A stretch of 60,000 nucleotides of DNA, taken from Symsagittifera roscoffensis. Its lineage: Eukaryota > Xenacoelomorpha > Acoela > Convolutidae. The notes beneath the pieces were generated by a model. The model was not told the origin of the DNA, did not search any database, and was given only the letters and a program-made list of their open reading frames with translations. Positions 10,939 through 22,093 of this stretch are shown here, piece by piece. The stretch's first letter is position 1, and the number at the start of each line of letters is the position of its first letter. A program made the translations under genes and the position numbers. The stretch spans positions 37,143,109 to 37,203,108 of the forward strand of contig NC_087070.1 in the NCBI RefSeq assembly GCF_963678635.1, in the 5' to 3' direction.

Positions 10939-12240
10939 ATTACAGATGAATTTTAGAATTTTGATAATTTAGTTAAATAAAATAATTAATTTAATCAAAA
11001 CTTGAACTGTGTATCTAGACCAATTTTTGAGAAGGCGGGAAAATGCTAAGCATGGGTTGTTTGGTCATTTCTAAAGCTTTTTTTTACCTAGTTGTATTGT
11101 AATTAACAGGCGCTATAACTTTTTCTTCACTGTCTATAATTTTTTTAGGAAGTATCAAACAGCTAGTTTAGTGTTGCATATGAAATGTCATTATGCTGCG
11201 GACAAGCTGACGTTTCTGCGAATTTTTAATCTCTGATTTGCAAACTTAGTTGCTAGAAAAAGGGAGGCACAAATTCAGCATAGCGTATAAATCAAATATA
11301 TATGATTAATTTGGATTTAATATAAATGCAAAATAACCTCGGGTCACTAACATATGAACTTTCTCAGTTATAAATCATATCAGAAATTGTGGGGTCAGGC
11401 AGACTTTGGGGATTTGTGTTTATTGTGAATATGGGAGGTGATTTTTCTGCAAGCACTTTTCATTACCATATTTGCCTTCCTCTTTCGTTCTTGTCTTTGA
11501 TATCGATTATCTAGCCCTCTGGATCAAAAATACACATCCACATCTCACTGAAGATGACCAATTTACCTCTAGGAACCCTAGGGGGTTTTTCTTTTTTGTT
11601 TACTTAATCAAAAACTTGCCCACGTGAACGATGTCTCAACCAAATTGAAAATTGTTGGCGTCACAAGTATCCGATTGCCCCTAACGCCCCAGTCACTTTG
11701 ACCTCAAGCAAATCTCCAGCATTTCTTTAGTATATTGCAGCCCTTGTAATTTGCAGCGTTTGTAAGAAGTGATGGAACAAAAATTGGGGGCTCTAGGAAA
11801 TTGTTTATTTGTGAAAATGAGGATAGGAGAAGTTGAGACTAAATTAATTTGATATATCAAAAAAGCTGGTAAATTGAGACGAACATAATTTACTTTGGTG
11901 GGACCAATGAGGTGCTATAAGCCGATGTATCGATAAACCGACAACCATGAATCAGTAAACCATTACTCGTTGCTTGAGGGTGAAGGAACATAACCCAGCC
12001 CAGAAAAATAATCAAAAAAAATTGCATGTAGTTCTTAAACAGGGGCACAACAGCGGTTCGCCGTGATGAGCTGTACAGCTCTTGTGTTGGTCCTTTTCCC
12101 CGTGGATAAAATGGTCTTAAAATCTTAAAATCATTACAAGCCGTGGTCGGGCTGGTCAACATTTTCGCGGCGATTACTGTTCGGTTCAAGCCATTACATG
12201 TCGGGACCATTGCAACCGAAAATCCATAGTCTGGACAGGG
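10939..12240. other. Intergenic DNA with a GC-richer patch at 11890-12240
   Basis: The left part is AT-rich with nothing recognised. The right part is noticeably richer in G and C and holds a 106-codon minus-strand frame (11890-12210) with no domain I recognise. Its composition could mean a decayed exon or an element. It ends where a MITE is inserted. Confidence 0.35.
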
Positions 12241-12248
12241 TTATAAGT

Positions 12249-12651
12249 CAGGGGCGGATTTAGGGGTGGGGTGGGGCGGACGTTTCCCATCAGGGATTCG
12301 ACCCCCTGCCGACCCAATGGGTCTCCCCTTTGTACTATTTTGAGATATCCATTTTTGGTGACGGACCTTATAACTTTTCCAATATTTACTACTTTTGAGC
12401 GGGGAGTGCGCGCCGAAAAAACGCAATTTTTTGGTCAAAATTTTCCAAAAATGCCTCAAAACGCTTTTTTCTACCTGTTTTTTTTCAGAATTTTGCCAGC
12501 GCCGCAAAAATTTGGCCAAAACAATGCCTTTGTAATGCTTTGCGAAAGCTTGGAAAATCATTTTGGTCGACCTAAAAAAAAGATCGACAACATTTTTGAA
12601 ATTTTTTTGAAAGTCCGCCCCCTTCTCGAGAAAATCCTAGATCCGCCCCTG
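12249..12651. mobile_element. hAT-type MITE with intact 8-bp target duplication
   Basis: The element begins CAGGGGCGGATTTAGG and ends CTAGATCCGCCCCTG, short terminal inverted repeats. It is flanked by a perfect direct repeat TTATAAGT (12241-12248 and 12652-12659), the 8-bp duplication typical of hAT transposition. At 403 bp it encodes no transposase, so it would have been mobilised in trans. Frames of 106 and 128 codons on the two strands are artefacts of the element. Confidence 0.9.
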
Positions 12652-12659
12652 TTATAAGT

Positions 12660-13490
12660 CGTTCCTTTTTTGTTGGTGCGTCAAGAAAACTTCACATTGA
12701 AAAATCAATTTTGAATGTGAGATCGTGTTTTTTTAAAATAAATATATACTTTTGTGTAATTTTCAGCCAATCAAGAAGCGAATAGCAAAAAATGGATAGT
12801 CACGGACATGAATTATTTCGATACAATTTCATTTTCAGTTTCATTTTTTCCTGATATAGTTGGAAGGCTGCGGTTTGATAGTTTAATACAATTTGATTCG
12901 AGCTTTGGGTTAAATAAAAATCAAGATAATATTTTCTATCAACCTCAAATTAATCTTTTGGAGCTTTAAAGACTTAACTCTAATTTATTCTGAATCTATT
13001 CGATGCCTACGCCAAGCCACCATCATTATCAATTAGTTCGATATCTTGTAAGTTCTTATTGCCAAATAAGTTTAATCTTCTCAAATGACTGAAATCATCA
13101 TCTTTCAAACAAATGTCAACTGCTAGGCACCGCCTCTTCGCTTTTTAAACAGGTAGTTCAATTTAAATGTACTTGTAATTTCTATTTTAACTAACCATTC
13201 CAAGCATGCTTTTCTTGTCATTGCCGGTCTTTTTATAGAAGTCATTATTTATGAAAAGAGTTCCGTAGGCGCAAATATTTTTGAATTGACTGCCTTAAAT
13301 TGGGCACTTTTAAATGTAATTTATGAAACATCAGGCATCAACAAAATTGACGAGGAACTCTCTTTTAAGATAAAAGGTAAAAAATTATAATGATTAGATT
13401 CGATATTTTTCATTTTCCTTTCTCAACTCTTAGAAATGTGATTATTCAATGAATTCAGATAGCTTATCACACATTCAAATTTACAGTCCC
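12660..13490. other. AT-rich intergenic DNA, nothing recognised
   Basis: No coding, RNA or repeat signal could be supported. Confidence 0.45.
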
Positions 13491-13499
13491 TTCAGTAGC

Positions 13500-13815
13500 A
13501 TGCCAAGGGGGGGAGGCGGCGACTTTAGTTCTGGTTGTCAAGTTTTTCCAAAGGGTCCCCATTTGTAATAATTTTACGGTATCAATTTTTGGCTGAGCAA
13601 ACTCAAAAAATTTTCTCAAGGCACCTTTGGCGCCAAAATAACTAATTTTGAGAGGAGAGCGCGTGCCAAAAGAGCCCGTGACTTTTCGGTCAAAATTTTC
13701 CGATAAGTGCCAAAAACAATTTCTTTGACCTGTTTTTTGAAAAATTTGCTTGCGCTGCTGATAATTTTCAAAAAACCGCTCCTCCCCCCTAGAAAAATTT
13801 CTGCGCAAGACACTG
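13500..13815. repeat. Degenerate hAT-type MITE copy
   Basis: It shares with intact copies the blocks AAGGCACCTTTGGCGCC, TAACTAATTTTGAGAGGAG and GACCTGTTTTTTGAAAA. The GGGGCGGAT-type termini are mutated. Minus-strand frames here come from the element. Confidence 0.55.
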
Positions 13816-16570
13816 GGTCACTTAGAGGGTTTCCATAAACTTGAATCGATTGTTTTGGTCTTCGCCAAAGCTGTGTTTTTTTACTCCGGGCAAAAGCTAC
13901 TTGTATTTATACTATCACGCTTTTTTGACCTCAAAGAGATTGTTCACGTTTCTTCGAATAAACAGTTGACAGAAATAAACTTTTAATTCAGCTGTTAAGC
14001 CTTTCAAACTGATATAGTTAGTCTTTTGAAAACAGAGAAAACAAGCTTTGATTTGGCAAATTTGCAATTGTACAGATACAAGCCCAAAGACTTAAGTAGC
14101 AGCCGTTTGAAAATACGGACGGAGGGTTTATTCCCGTATCCCAGCTGCAACGTATGTGGCATTTTCTCTCCAGTTGTTTTCGAAAGAAACAAATTGAGGA
14201 AAGTTAAATTCTTTGCTCACTCAACAAATTATGTCAAGTTAAAACAAAACAATTTTCATTTACCAGCGGGAAGATAGAAAACTTGTCTTTATTCCTTTCA
14301 GATACATTCAAAAGTACCCTGGAAAAAATAAACCCAAATTTTTCATGAGACAATTTTTCCCGCATTATAGATTCAAAAAAGATAATTTAACTGATTGAAA
14401 TTGGGGAAAAAATATGATAAATTTGAGACATTTCATATTTGCTCTGCACTAAATTGGTAAGTCAGTAACTTGCGAGATTGCTCTAATAAAAAGATACAAT
14501 ACTGGTCAACTGGATACACCACAAATGTATGTTTCGTAACTTTTTTTAAAACTCAGAAAAAAAACTAAATTTTTGTTATACGGCCAAAATCTTATCTTTT
14601 TTCTATGTACGAAATTTGGATCTCAATGCCGAAGATTTTCGATTGAATGAATTTGAGGCTTATTCAACAATATCAACAAATTGGTATTTTGGACCGATAA
14701 ACAGAAAAGATCGGAGAAAAAAAAACACTCAAATGGCATATGCTCTAAGATTTACACAATAAAACTTGCTTTATTTAGGCAACTTTTTTTTCCCGACCAT
14801 TGAAAATGGGGAGAAAACTTGTCTTCGGGGCATTTTAGTTTTTTCCTAACAAAATCAGATACCAAAAGTAATCAACAAAAAGCGTCGATTGATATATCAT
14901 ATTAATATCATGTGAACAACTTTACAGGTTTATAATTATTTTTCTCAGTTTTAGGAAAAATTGGTTTAAATGTTGTGCTGTTTGGTCTAATTTTGAGCGA
15001 ATGAAAAAAACAAGCAGGTTTATTTTGTTTTCAAGCACAATAAGCTACCGCAAATAGTCACTGAAATCGTTCAAAAAATAAAACCAACTTAAAGCCCTCT
15101 CAGTCACAATTCAAACACTTTAAGTTAATTTTCAACAATTTTTTTCTGGTCGAGAAAATTTATCAAAATTTATTAAATTTTGAAATTAATAAAGCTTAGT
15201 CTAATTTCGAGCGAGTAAAGCAAGCCAGTAGATCTTCTGAAAAAAGAAAAAAATTTGAGCAGGCAAAAACTTTTTTCACTCCAGAAAAACTAGTTGCTGT
15301 ACTTTTGCTTATAATTCTTATAATACCTTTAGGATTTCAAAAAAGTTAAGTTTGAAAAACACTAATCTCGATAAAAATTCGAAAACAAGTTTCTTTTTGG
15401 GTGAAAAGAAACATGATTTGTCAAAGTCTGTGAAACTAAACTAGCTTGTTGTAGGGTTGTATGGGTTTCGATGCTTTGAAAAATAAATTCGCTTCTTTTC
15501 CAAATATCTTAGTTCGCAATGCTATGATTGGTTATAAATGACCCAAATTAAAAAGTACAAGGCACAAAAAAAGATGTTCCTTGCTGACATTGTGTTCGGG
15601 GCTCTATTGTTTTCAAAAAAAAGACGTTTTCCGTTGTTTTTTTCACTCAAAAATTCTAATATGAATTTTCTAATTAAAACGTTTCAAAGATAAATTTCGA
15701 AGGTAAATCAGAAACGAAGTTCGCTAAAATTAGCTGAAGTTTTTGCAAATTGGTTCAACTGTTTTTGCTAAAAAACCTTAAATTTTGAGCACATTTTTAG
15801 AAAACGATATTTTGTTTTCAGTGCATACTTCGAAACTGTTACATAATTGAGTCATATTACGAAGTCTCATTGTGCACTGGATAGGCGCACAATTTATTTT
15901 GTGTAGATCTCTGGATTTTACAGATAAGTTTTTACACTTGTTAATTTTTTGTCAAAACGACTAAAGAAAACGAAAAAACAAAAGAAGATCAAAGAGAGCG
16001 TCTTTGTTGTGAAAACAGCTTACAATTCACAAAACACACATTTTGGCATCGTAATAAAATAACTCGTTTTTATTGTTGAATTGTTTTCTGATAAAATTGG
16101 AAGTTTTGAAATAGAATTATGAGGGTAAAAAGCTTTTCGTTGATGAACGGTTGCATCCTTAACTCTCATTGTAATTACAACTGTACGCCGAGCAATGGAA
16201 ATTATCACACTCTTGTCGTTCATTCAATGCGTTTTTTTAACCAAATGAAAAATCAAACTTGTACAAAAATTTCAGATTAAAAAATTGGCTAAACCGTACC
16301 ATCTCCCACCTATTTTTTATTATCTAGTTTAATTACCGTGGAATCTTCTTCTAATGAAAATTCAAATTGATTTTTCAAAATTTGTATTTCACACGTTCAT
16401 CCAGTAAAATTTTGATATGGAATTTCATTTTTAGACTATTAATCAAATATTTTGTTCAGAAATTTTTCAATGAGATTTTTAAAATGAGGTCTTTAACCAA
16501 CACACTCAAACTGAAATTTTCGAAAAGATGATATTTTCTCTCCTATCCTCCTCCCCTTGAACTATTTCGA
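13816..16570. other. Long AT-rich stretch without recognised content
   Basis: An 83-codon plus-strand frame (14026-14277) and a 67-codon minus-strand frame (16020-16223) show no recognisable domain. Splice-like signals are frequent because of T-rich tracts and cannot be interpreted without transcripts. Confidence 0.4.
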
Positions 16571-16579
16571 GTAAGACTG

Positions 16580-16588
16580 TATATAAAG
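16580..16588 (+). promoter_or_regulatory. TATA-box-like sequence upstream of a short first exon
   Basis: TATATAAAG lies 56 bp upstream of an ATG at 16636 in a short GC-richer context. Such motifs are common in AT-rich DNA. The call rests on the combination with the ATG and the splice donor that follow. Confidence 0.3.
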
Positions 16589-16635
16589 GTCAGTAAACCA
16601 TTATTATTGATTGACATCAACATAGATAAATTAAA

Positions 16636-16650
16636 ATGAAGCCATACAAG
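16636..16650 (+). CDS. Possible five-codon first coding exon (speculative)
   Basis: ATG begins a five-codon segment (MKPYK) that runs directly into AAG then GTAAAG, a good 5' splice donor. Two later acceptors would keep phase 0. One is TTGCCAG at about 16794. The other is TTAATGCAG ending at 18877, which has a perfect TACTAAC branch site at 18853-18859 and opens into a frame VLFQEPKKLQA before a stop. An AATAAA lies near 19070. Joined products would be only 16-27 residues. The function is unknown, and this could be chance. Confidence 0.2.
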
Positions 16651-17334
16651 GTAAAGCTATTTTTCGATCTTTTCATCATTGATTCAACAAATAACATATT
16701 CTTGTAAATAAAATAAGAAAACTTAATAAGCTCAATGGAAACAAACAGATAGATTTAAACTTTAAACAATTCGTTTTTCTTTTTTAATTGCCAGGTTGTT
16801 CTGCAATCTATCAAATTTAGCTTAGCTTTTATGAATTTGCTGATCAAATTTGATGCCGTATAATTTAAGGAAATTATTTCCTAATTCTCCAACAAAAATT
16901 TTTGTTTGATGGAATCAGATTGAGCTAATTACTAATGATATGTGTTATTGTTCGATTTATTTCAACTTCTTAACTAATTGCCTTTGACGTTTTTTTTTTC
17001 AAGCTTTATCCGACTGATAAATATAGTTTTGAGCTCCATATTAAAAGAACAATTCAGCTGCGATTGCTTTGATAAAAGCAAGTTTGTTTGAAAACTGCCA
17101 AAATTCCGTTCCTATAACGCGTCAGCGGAAATTTAATCTGCCTTTGAAATCATTCCATATCGAATTGAATCAGCTAATTTGACTAATTGGTCTCTTTTCA
17201 GGTGCAAAAAAATCATTTAATACTATAAATAGTGCGCGGAGGAAGATGTTTAAAAAAATCAAAATATATATTTTTAAATTTTATCACTCTTTTCAAATGA
17301 AACGCCTTTTTATAATGAAAAGTCATTTTGTGGG

Positions 17335-17515
17335 TGTTGTTTATTTTTTCAGTCTTTTTACTATTTTTGGAGCGCTCCGAATAATTTTTGAAAGTTTTTC
17401 CGGCTTTTTCAGATTGAAAAAAATGATTACTTTTTCACACTTGAGAAAGGTCGACGAAAGTTTCGAAGAGTTTCAGAAAATCTGCCCCTCAAAAAAAATT
17501 CTAGATCCACCCCTG
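17335..17515. repeat. Right half of a hAT-type MITE
   Basis: GGTCGACGAAAG, ATCTGCCCCTC and the terminal CTAGATCCACCCCTG identify the right half of the family at 12249-12651. A helentron-like repeat begins within four bases of its end, so one element has probably inserted beside or into the other. Confidence 0.6.
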
Positions 17516-17518
17516 CTA

Positions 17519-18053
17519 GTTGTTCCGACTTTCGATACGGAAGTAACGGAATATTTGTGCTCGGGGTGGGTTTTTTTTTCTTCAGACAAATTTCGACTTT
17601 TTAACTAGCCATTTTTGACGGATTTTTTTATATCATTCAAAAGGTATTGTTGTCCTGAGCTTAAATTTGAAAAAATATTTCACCTGTGATCATTTTTCGT
17701 AAGCTTACGGGGGTTTAAAAATTGCCATTTTGGTCAAATTGGGACAATCAACGCGCGATATATTTTGCGCTAATAACGCGTAAGCGGAGATTTAATCCGT
17801 CTTATAAATCGTTCCAAATTGGTTGAACGAAGCTTATTTGCCATAATTGATTTGTTACAAGGAACGAAATCTCTCTTTTTGTACTTTATATGGCGTGTGG
17901 GGGATGATTTTCATAAAAAAATTCAAATTTTAGAAAACAAAATTTTCATTTTATTTTAATTCATTTAATTTTTTATGTTATTACTGCTGCTCCATAAACC
18001 TTAAAAGGCAGTCGGAACATTCAGGGCTTCGCCCTGATACGAGCAGTCTTGTT
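17519..18053 (+). mobile_element. Helentron-like non-autonomous repeat, full-length copy
   Basis: This about 535-bp repeat has several hallmarks. Its 5' hairpin is built from TTCCGACTTTCG and its complement around a short loop. A subterminal segment near the start (GTTCCGACT) is inverted near the 3' end (AGTCGGAAC). A 3' hairpin CAGGGCTTCGCCCTG stands about 17 bp before the terminal GAGCAGTCTTGTT. Subterminal inverted repeats plus a 3' hairpin without long terminal inverted repeats fit non-autonomous helentrons (HINE/DINE type). No Rep or helicase gene is present in the window, so the class is an inference. Confidence 0.55.
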
Positions 18054-19690
18054 TGTGTTTGTGTAAATTACTAAGACTTTTTTCAAAATGCTTTTTTACT
18101 GCATTGAATATTTTTCGCGTGCGTTTTTGGTAATTTTGGTGGTTTGATGACGTCATTTTCATGTCATTTGAGACCAATTTCACTTTTATTACGCAGGGAG
18201 TTACGCCATATTGAGATGTAATCAGCAGCAATCTTCTTCACAATTAATGATACAGTTTGAAAGAGTTTCGGCATGAAAATGAGCTTCAAATGAATTTTAG
18301 TGGCTGGAATTTAGAGTTTTTTGTCAATTTTTTTTTCGGGATTTTCTTTTTTTTTCTTTCATCAAATGGAAAAATTAATAATTTCGTAATATATTTTCCT
18401 TGTTTCGCAATTTGAGACAATAAGTCGTTGGTTGGTTGTCTTTGATATTGAGTACCTAAAACCTAAAACGTTTGGTTAAGGTATACTCAAACTTTTCGGG
18501 TCTTGTTGAAATTACCTTAGTTTGATCAGCTACTTACGAAGTTTTTCAATTTAGTCTCAATTCGTTTTTTTCTACCTACGTAATGAACTAGTTTAAAGGT
18601 CAAATGGACTATTTGAGGGAAATTTTGAAACTACAATCACTTAATGCATCCTTTAGCTGAGCTCTTAATCAGTTATTGTATTATGTCCGGTTTTTCCCCT
18701 TCAAAAAAAAGTTGACGTACATTTCCGAAATTGGTGTTGTTAACAAATCTGAAATTATAATGACAATGATGCTTTGATGAATTTTTCCCAACAAAACCCT
18801 TTTAATTTGCAAAAACTCTTTTTAATCAAGCATTTTTGCTGCTGTTGATATTTACTAACTTCATTTCCTTAATGCAGGTTTTGTTCCAGGAGCCAAAAAA
18901 GCTCCAAGCCTAATTTATCAAGTTTCAAGTGTAGTCTTTGTAAATTAAAGAGTAGCATCAGCTTACGTCATGCATAAGATGAACTTGCATCTATCTCATT
19001 AATTCACTTTTCAACAGTTTTGCGTCGGTTTATTGCTTATTCTTTTGCTTTCTTTGCCTCAGAAAAAAACAATAAATCACTGAAAAAATAATATTTTTAT
19101 TTCAGTCTTTATTTAGTTATTTTTTATCGCAGCTAAAGTGTGCATTTTAAATGGCAAAAGGTGTTCAATAAATTGTATATTTATTAAAAATGCCCTTTTG
19201 ACGATACTTTGATTGGTACAAGAGCTCATATCAAAGAATCAATTTTGAGATTTTTGAGCTATTTTAGAGGTGCTATTTTAGATAGATGCTATTTTAGAGC
19301 TACACGAAATGTTAAATAATAAAAAAAGGTCAAATTTGCTATTTTAAACCATCATCGTTCGATTAAAACTTAAAATCCCTGTCCTATGTTCAACTTGGAT
19401 TATTTCAGATTAATTCGAGCCAGCAGCTTTCGCCTACAGTCACCTGGGAGTTGGACACCAATTTCAACAAACGAAATTTTCCACCACACAATTGGAAAAG
19501 TTGTCTATCAAAAAAACTGACACTTTAGTAAGGATTCAAAGCCCCTCTTGGGGTGGAGGCTACCTTTAAAAGTACCCAAAGCGTGAACAAATTTATATTT
19601 ACCATTAATTTCCTATTAATTCGAAACGACTTCATTTGAAATCATAGGTTTACTAAATCATTACCGTTACTTCACGATAAACATTGATTC
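18054..19690. other. Intergenic DNA upstream of the receptor gene
   Basis: It contains a perfect TGACGTCA (CRE-like) octamer at about 18148-18155, the candidate branch site and acceptor at 18853-18877, and an AATAAA near 19070. None is tied to a confirmed transcript. A TTTAATTAG just before 19701 could be a splice acceptor for an upstream non-coding exon of the receptor. Confidence 0.35.
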
Positions 19691-19709
19691 CGTTTAATTA
19701 GGCTTCGAA

Positions 19710-21167
19710 ATGAATTTTTCAATCACGAATGAATTCAATTCGTCGTCGTCTGAACAAACTTTCGTCGAAGAAGGAAATATATGTCAACATGTAATTCCGG
19801 AAGAAGAACATCCAACATTCCAGCATATTTTATTTTTCGTCAAACTTGTGATTAATTTATTCGGTTTTTTCAGTAACTTCATGGTCGTGTATGTTTACAT
19901 GATAAAACGAGACAAACACCCAAGCGAATATTTGATTTGCTCGCTCGGTTTTATCGATGTTATGATTTCGTTACTGAGTCTCATTTTTATGACATCAGTA
20001 GCTGCTTATCGACATAGTTTTCATCTCGGTGACTGGTTCTGCCGACTTATAGTTTGCACACTAAACGCCTCCGCATTCATTTTCTCAACATACTCATCTG
20101 GTTTCCTAATCGCTGTTATTACAGTTAACAGATACGTGGCAATCTGTTACCCCTACGATTACAGGGCAATTTTTACTTCAGACAGGGTTCGAAAACTTAT
20201 TTTTTGCGGATATCTGTTTGGTTTTGTAAACTGTCTCATGGCTGTCCCGTATTGCAACTGCCAGTCTGCGAATATCACAAAATACATCGATTTCTACTAT
20301 CACTGCACCCGAGTTTTGATCATTTTGGGCGATGCCGGGGTCATGATTTGGGCTTATGTCAAGGTCATGAAAGAGATAAACCGACATACTCAGAGTACCA
20401 AAACTGAAGTGACTGCTTATTTCACCTATGAGCAAAAGCAACCAGCAACTAGAACTTGCTCGAATGCTTCTGAAGTTGCGTATGTCAGCGTGAACAATTC
20501 CTGGAAAAATTCGGAAATGGACTTGCAAAATGGGAGTTGCATACCTTCCCAAGGGGGCTACCAAGTGAGTTTCAACGTGCCCCCACCCACTCGAAGAACT
20601 GGGGGGTTGGACTCGTCGCCGATTAACACCTACGAGACACGAGTCGAAACCGAACTCGATCAAGTACACAGTGTTAATTGTGCACGGTGTAAAAACAACC
20701 GCGAGTCTATCAAGTTGGGAGCTGCGCGGCGTTCAAAACTGTCGTCAATGAGTCTGGACCCGAGGTCAGCCGGAAACAAAAAAGAGTCGACGAGCACCAG
20801 CAGCACGCCATCGCCGAACCTTCAGCCGTTGTCGTTGGCTAATCCAAATACGTCGTTGAAAAATACAATAAGATCGAGCAATAGCAAAGCGAATCGAAAG
20901 CTAACAAAAACACTTTTTCTAGTGAGCCTGCTTTTTTTGGTGTGTCATATTCCTGTAGTGTTTCTGGACCTGTATGTTTTCATTTCCGGATATTTCCCAC
21001 AAATCGGAATTTCACCAAAACTCGGTTGGGTTTTGAGTTCCACGAATGAAATCTTGTTCGCTGTTTACTTGGCCTACTTCGACCTGAACCCTATAATCTA
21101 CTTCACGTGTAATATGTACTTTAGAACTACTGTCCAAGCACTTTTCACCTACTGGACTCCCCGCTAA
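19710..21167 (+). CDS. Class A (rhodopsin-like) G-protein-coupled receptor, intronless, orphan
   Basis: The single 485-codon frame encodes a seven-helix plasma-membrane receptor. The extracellular N-terminus carries sequons at N2 and N10. Visible anchors are N56 (TM1), D83 (TM2), C111 after a GDWFC turn (TM3), NRY at 140-142 in place of DRY, NIT at 188-190 in loop 2, FLVCHIP at 409-415 (TM6, with His where Trp is usual) and NPIIY at 460-464 (TM7). TM4 lacks the usual Trp. The third intracellular loop is very long (about 226-396), serine- and asparagine-rich, and likely disordered and phosphorylatable. The ATG is chosen as the first in frame, just after a possible acceptor. A poly(A) signal lies 135 bp past the stop. 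Receptor class is near certain. The ligand cannot be inferred; a peptide, amine or melatonin-like relationship would all be guesses. Confidence 0.95.
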   Translation: MNFSITNEFNSSSSEQTFVEEGNICQHVIPEEEHPTFQHILFFVKLVINLFGFFSNFMVVYVYMIKRDKHPSEYLICSLGFIDVMISLLSLIFMTSVAAYRHSFHLGDWFCRLIVCTLNASAFIFSTYSSGFLIAVITVNRYVAICYPYDYRAIFTSDRVRKLIFCGYLFGFVNCLMAVPYCNCQSANITKYIDFYYHCTRVLIILGDAGVMIWAYVKVMKEINRHTQSTKTEVTAYFTYEQKQPATRTCSNASEVAYVSVNNSWKNSEMDLQNGSCIPSQGGYQVSFNVPPPTRRTGGLDSSPINTYETRVETELDQVHSVNCARCKNNRESIKLGAARRSKLSSMSLDPRSAGNKKESTSTSSTPSPNLQPLSLANPNTSLKNTIRSSNSKANRKLTKTLFLVSLLFLVCHIPVVFLDLYVFISGYFPQIGISPKLGWVLSSTNEILFAVYLAYFDLNPIIYFTCNMYFRTTVQALFTYWTPR

Positions 21168-21301
21168 TCAAATTGACATTTCACGCGGGCCATTTATATA
21201 GCATAAGGGCCAAGTAGCAGAAAGTTTCTAAGTAATCAATGAATAGCCTGTAAATTGTCCGAAGTTCTCACTGAATTGCCACGTTTTCTTCCAGATTTTT
21301 G

Positions 21302-21307
21302 AATAAA
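21302..21307 (+). terminator. Poly(A) signal AATAAA of the receptor gene
   Basis: A canonical AATAAA lies 135 bp downstream of the receptor stop codon, in the sense orientation. A second AATAAA lies near 21446. Confidence 0.6.
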
Positions 21308-21309
21308 GA

Positions 21310-22093
21310 TTTCTGATTGGCTAATGTACCTTTCTGTTATTAGGTCCGTATGCCAAAAGAGATGCCCCCATTTTTCATGATCATATGCATTAGATTACAT
21401 TAGACCGACTTTTCAACTCAATCAGAACACCCCGCCCCTTTTTTCAATAAATGGAACAGCGCATAATTGACTGAAATTAAATCGATTATAAAGGCAAAAT
21501 AGGTTTACATGGGGATGTTTATGGCTTACCATCACACGATCTGAAAACTCCTCCGGTTTTTTTTTTCACTCAACAAAAAGGGGCACAGTATTTTAAATGG
21601 AAATGGGATGGGAACGAGGGTTATTTTGCTCAAGAGACCGAATTTAATTTATGCCTGGTTTTGACAGATTTGCCGGTTCAAGAAGTGAACAACTTGCTGA
21701 TTTCTATAAAAAGAAGAATTAATGTGATCAATTTTCTAATCCTACCTGTCGCTGTTTTGTATACTTAGCTACCTCCTAAATTATTAAATCTGTTTCTTTT
21801 GTAAATAGACCGTCAAGTTTAGAATAGACAGCAAAAACACGACATTAACCTCAAATTTCATCAAAATGTCAGCTAAATATTCACAAAAAAAAACAAATCA
21901 TGGTTGGTTTCAACATCTGTTTTAGTAAATAAAGCTTTTTAAAAACAAATAATAATGAGAATATGGTATCGCAATATGGTTTGCGAGCATATCAGCTAAG
22001 ATTTGTAGCTTCACGTTTTTTATAAGGTTTTAAGTAACAATTTCAATTTGCTTCTAATAGAAGTGCAGTGCTGTGTTTAGCTAATGTAATGTT
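21310..22093. other. Intergenic DNA downstream of the receptor gene
   Basis: AT-rich, with no feature I can support beyond the second AATAAA near 21446. Confidence 0.4.

Noticed and set aside
12241-12657. Overlapping frames of 106 and 128 codons on both strands
   Set aside because: Both lie across the hAT-type MITE and one even includes its target duplication; similar frames appear wherever the MITE occurs.
20204-20407. A 67-codon frame in another phase of the receptor
   Set aside because: It overlaps the receptor in a shifted frame and shows no independent signal.
20178-20669. A 163-codon frame antisense to the receptor
   Set aside because: It lies wholly within the receptor coding sequence on the opposite strand and has no recognisable domain; it is a coding shadow.
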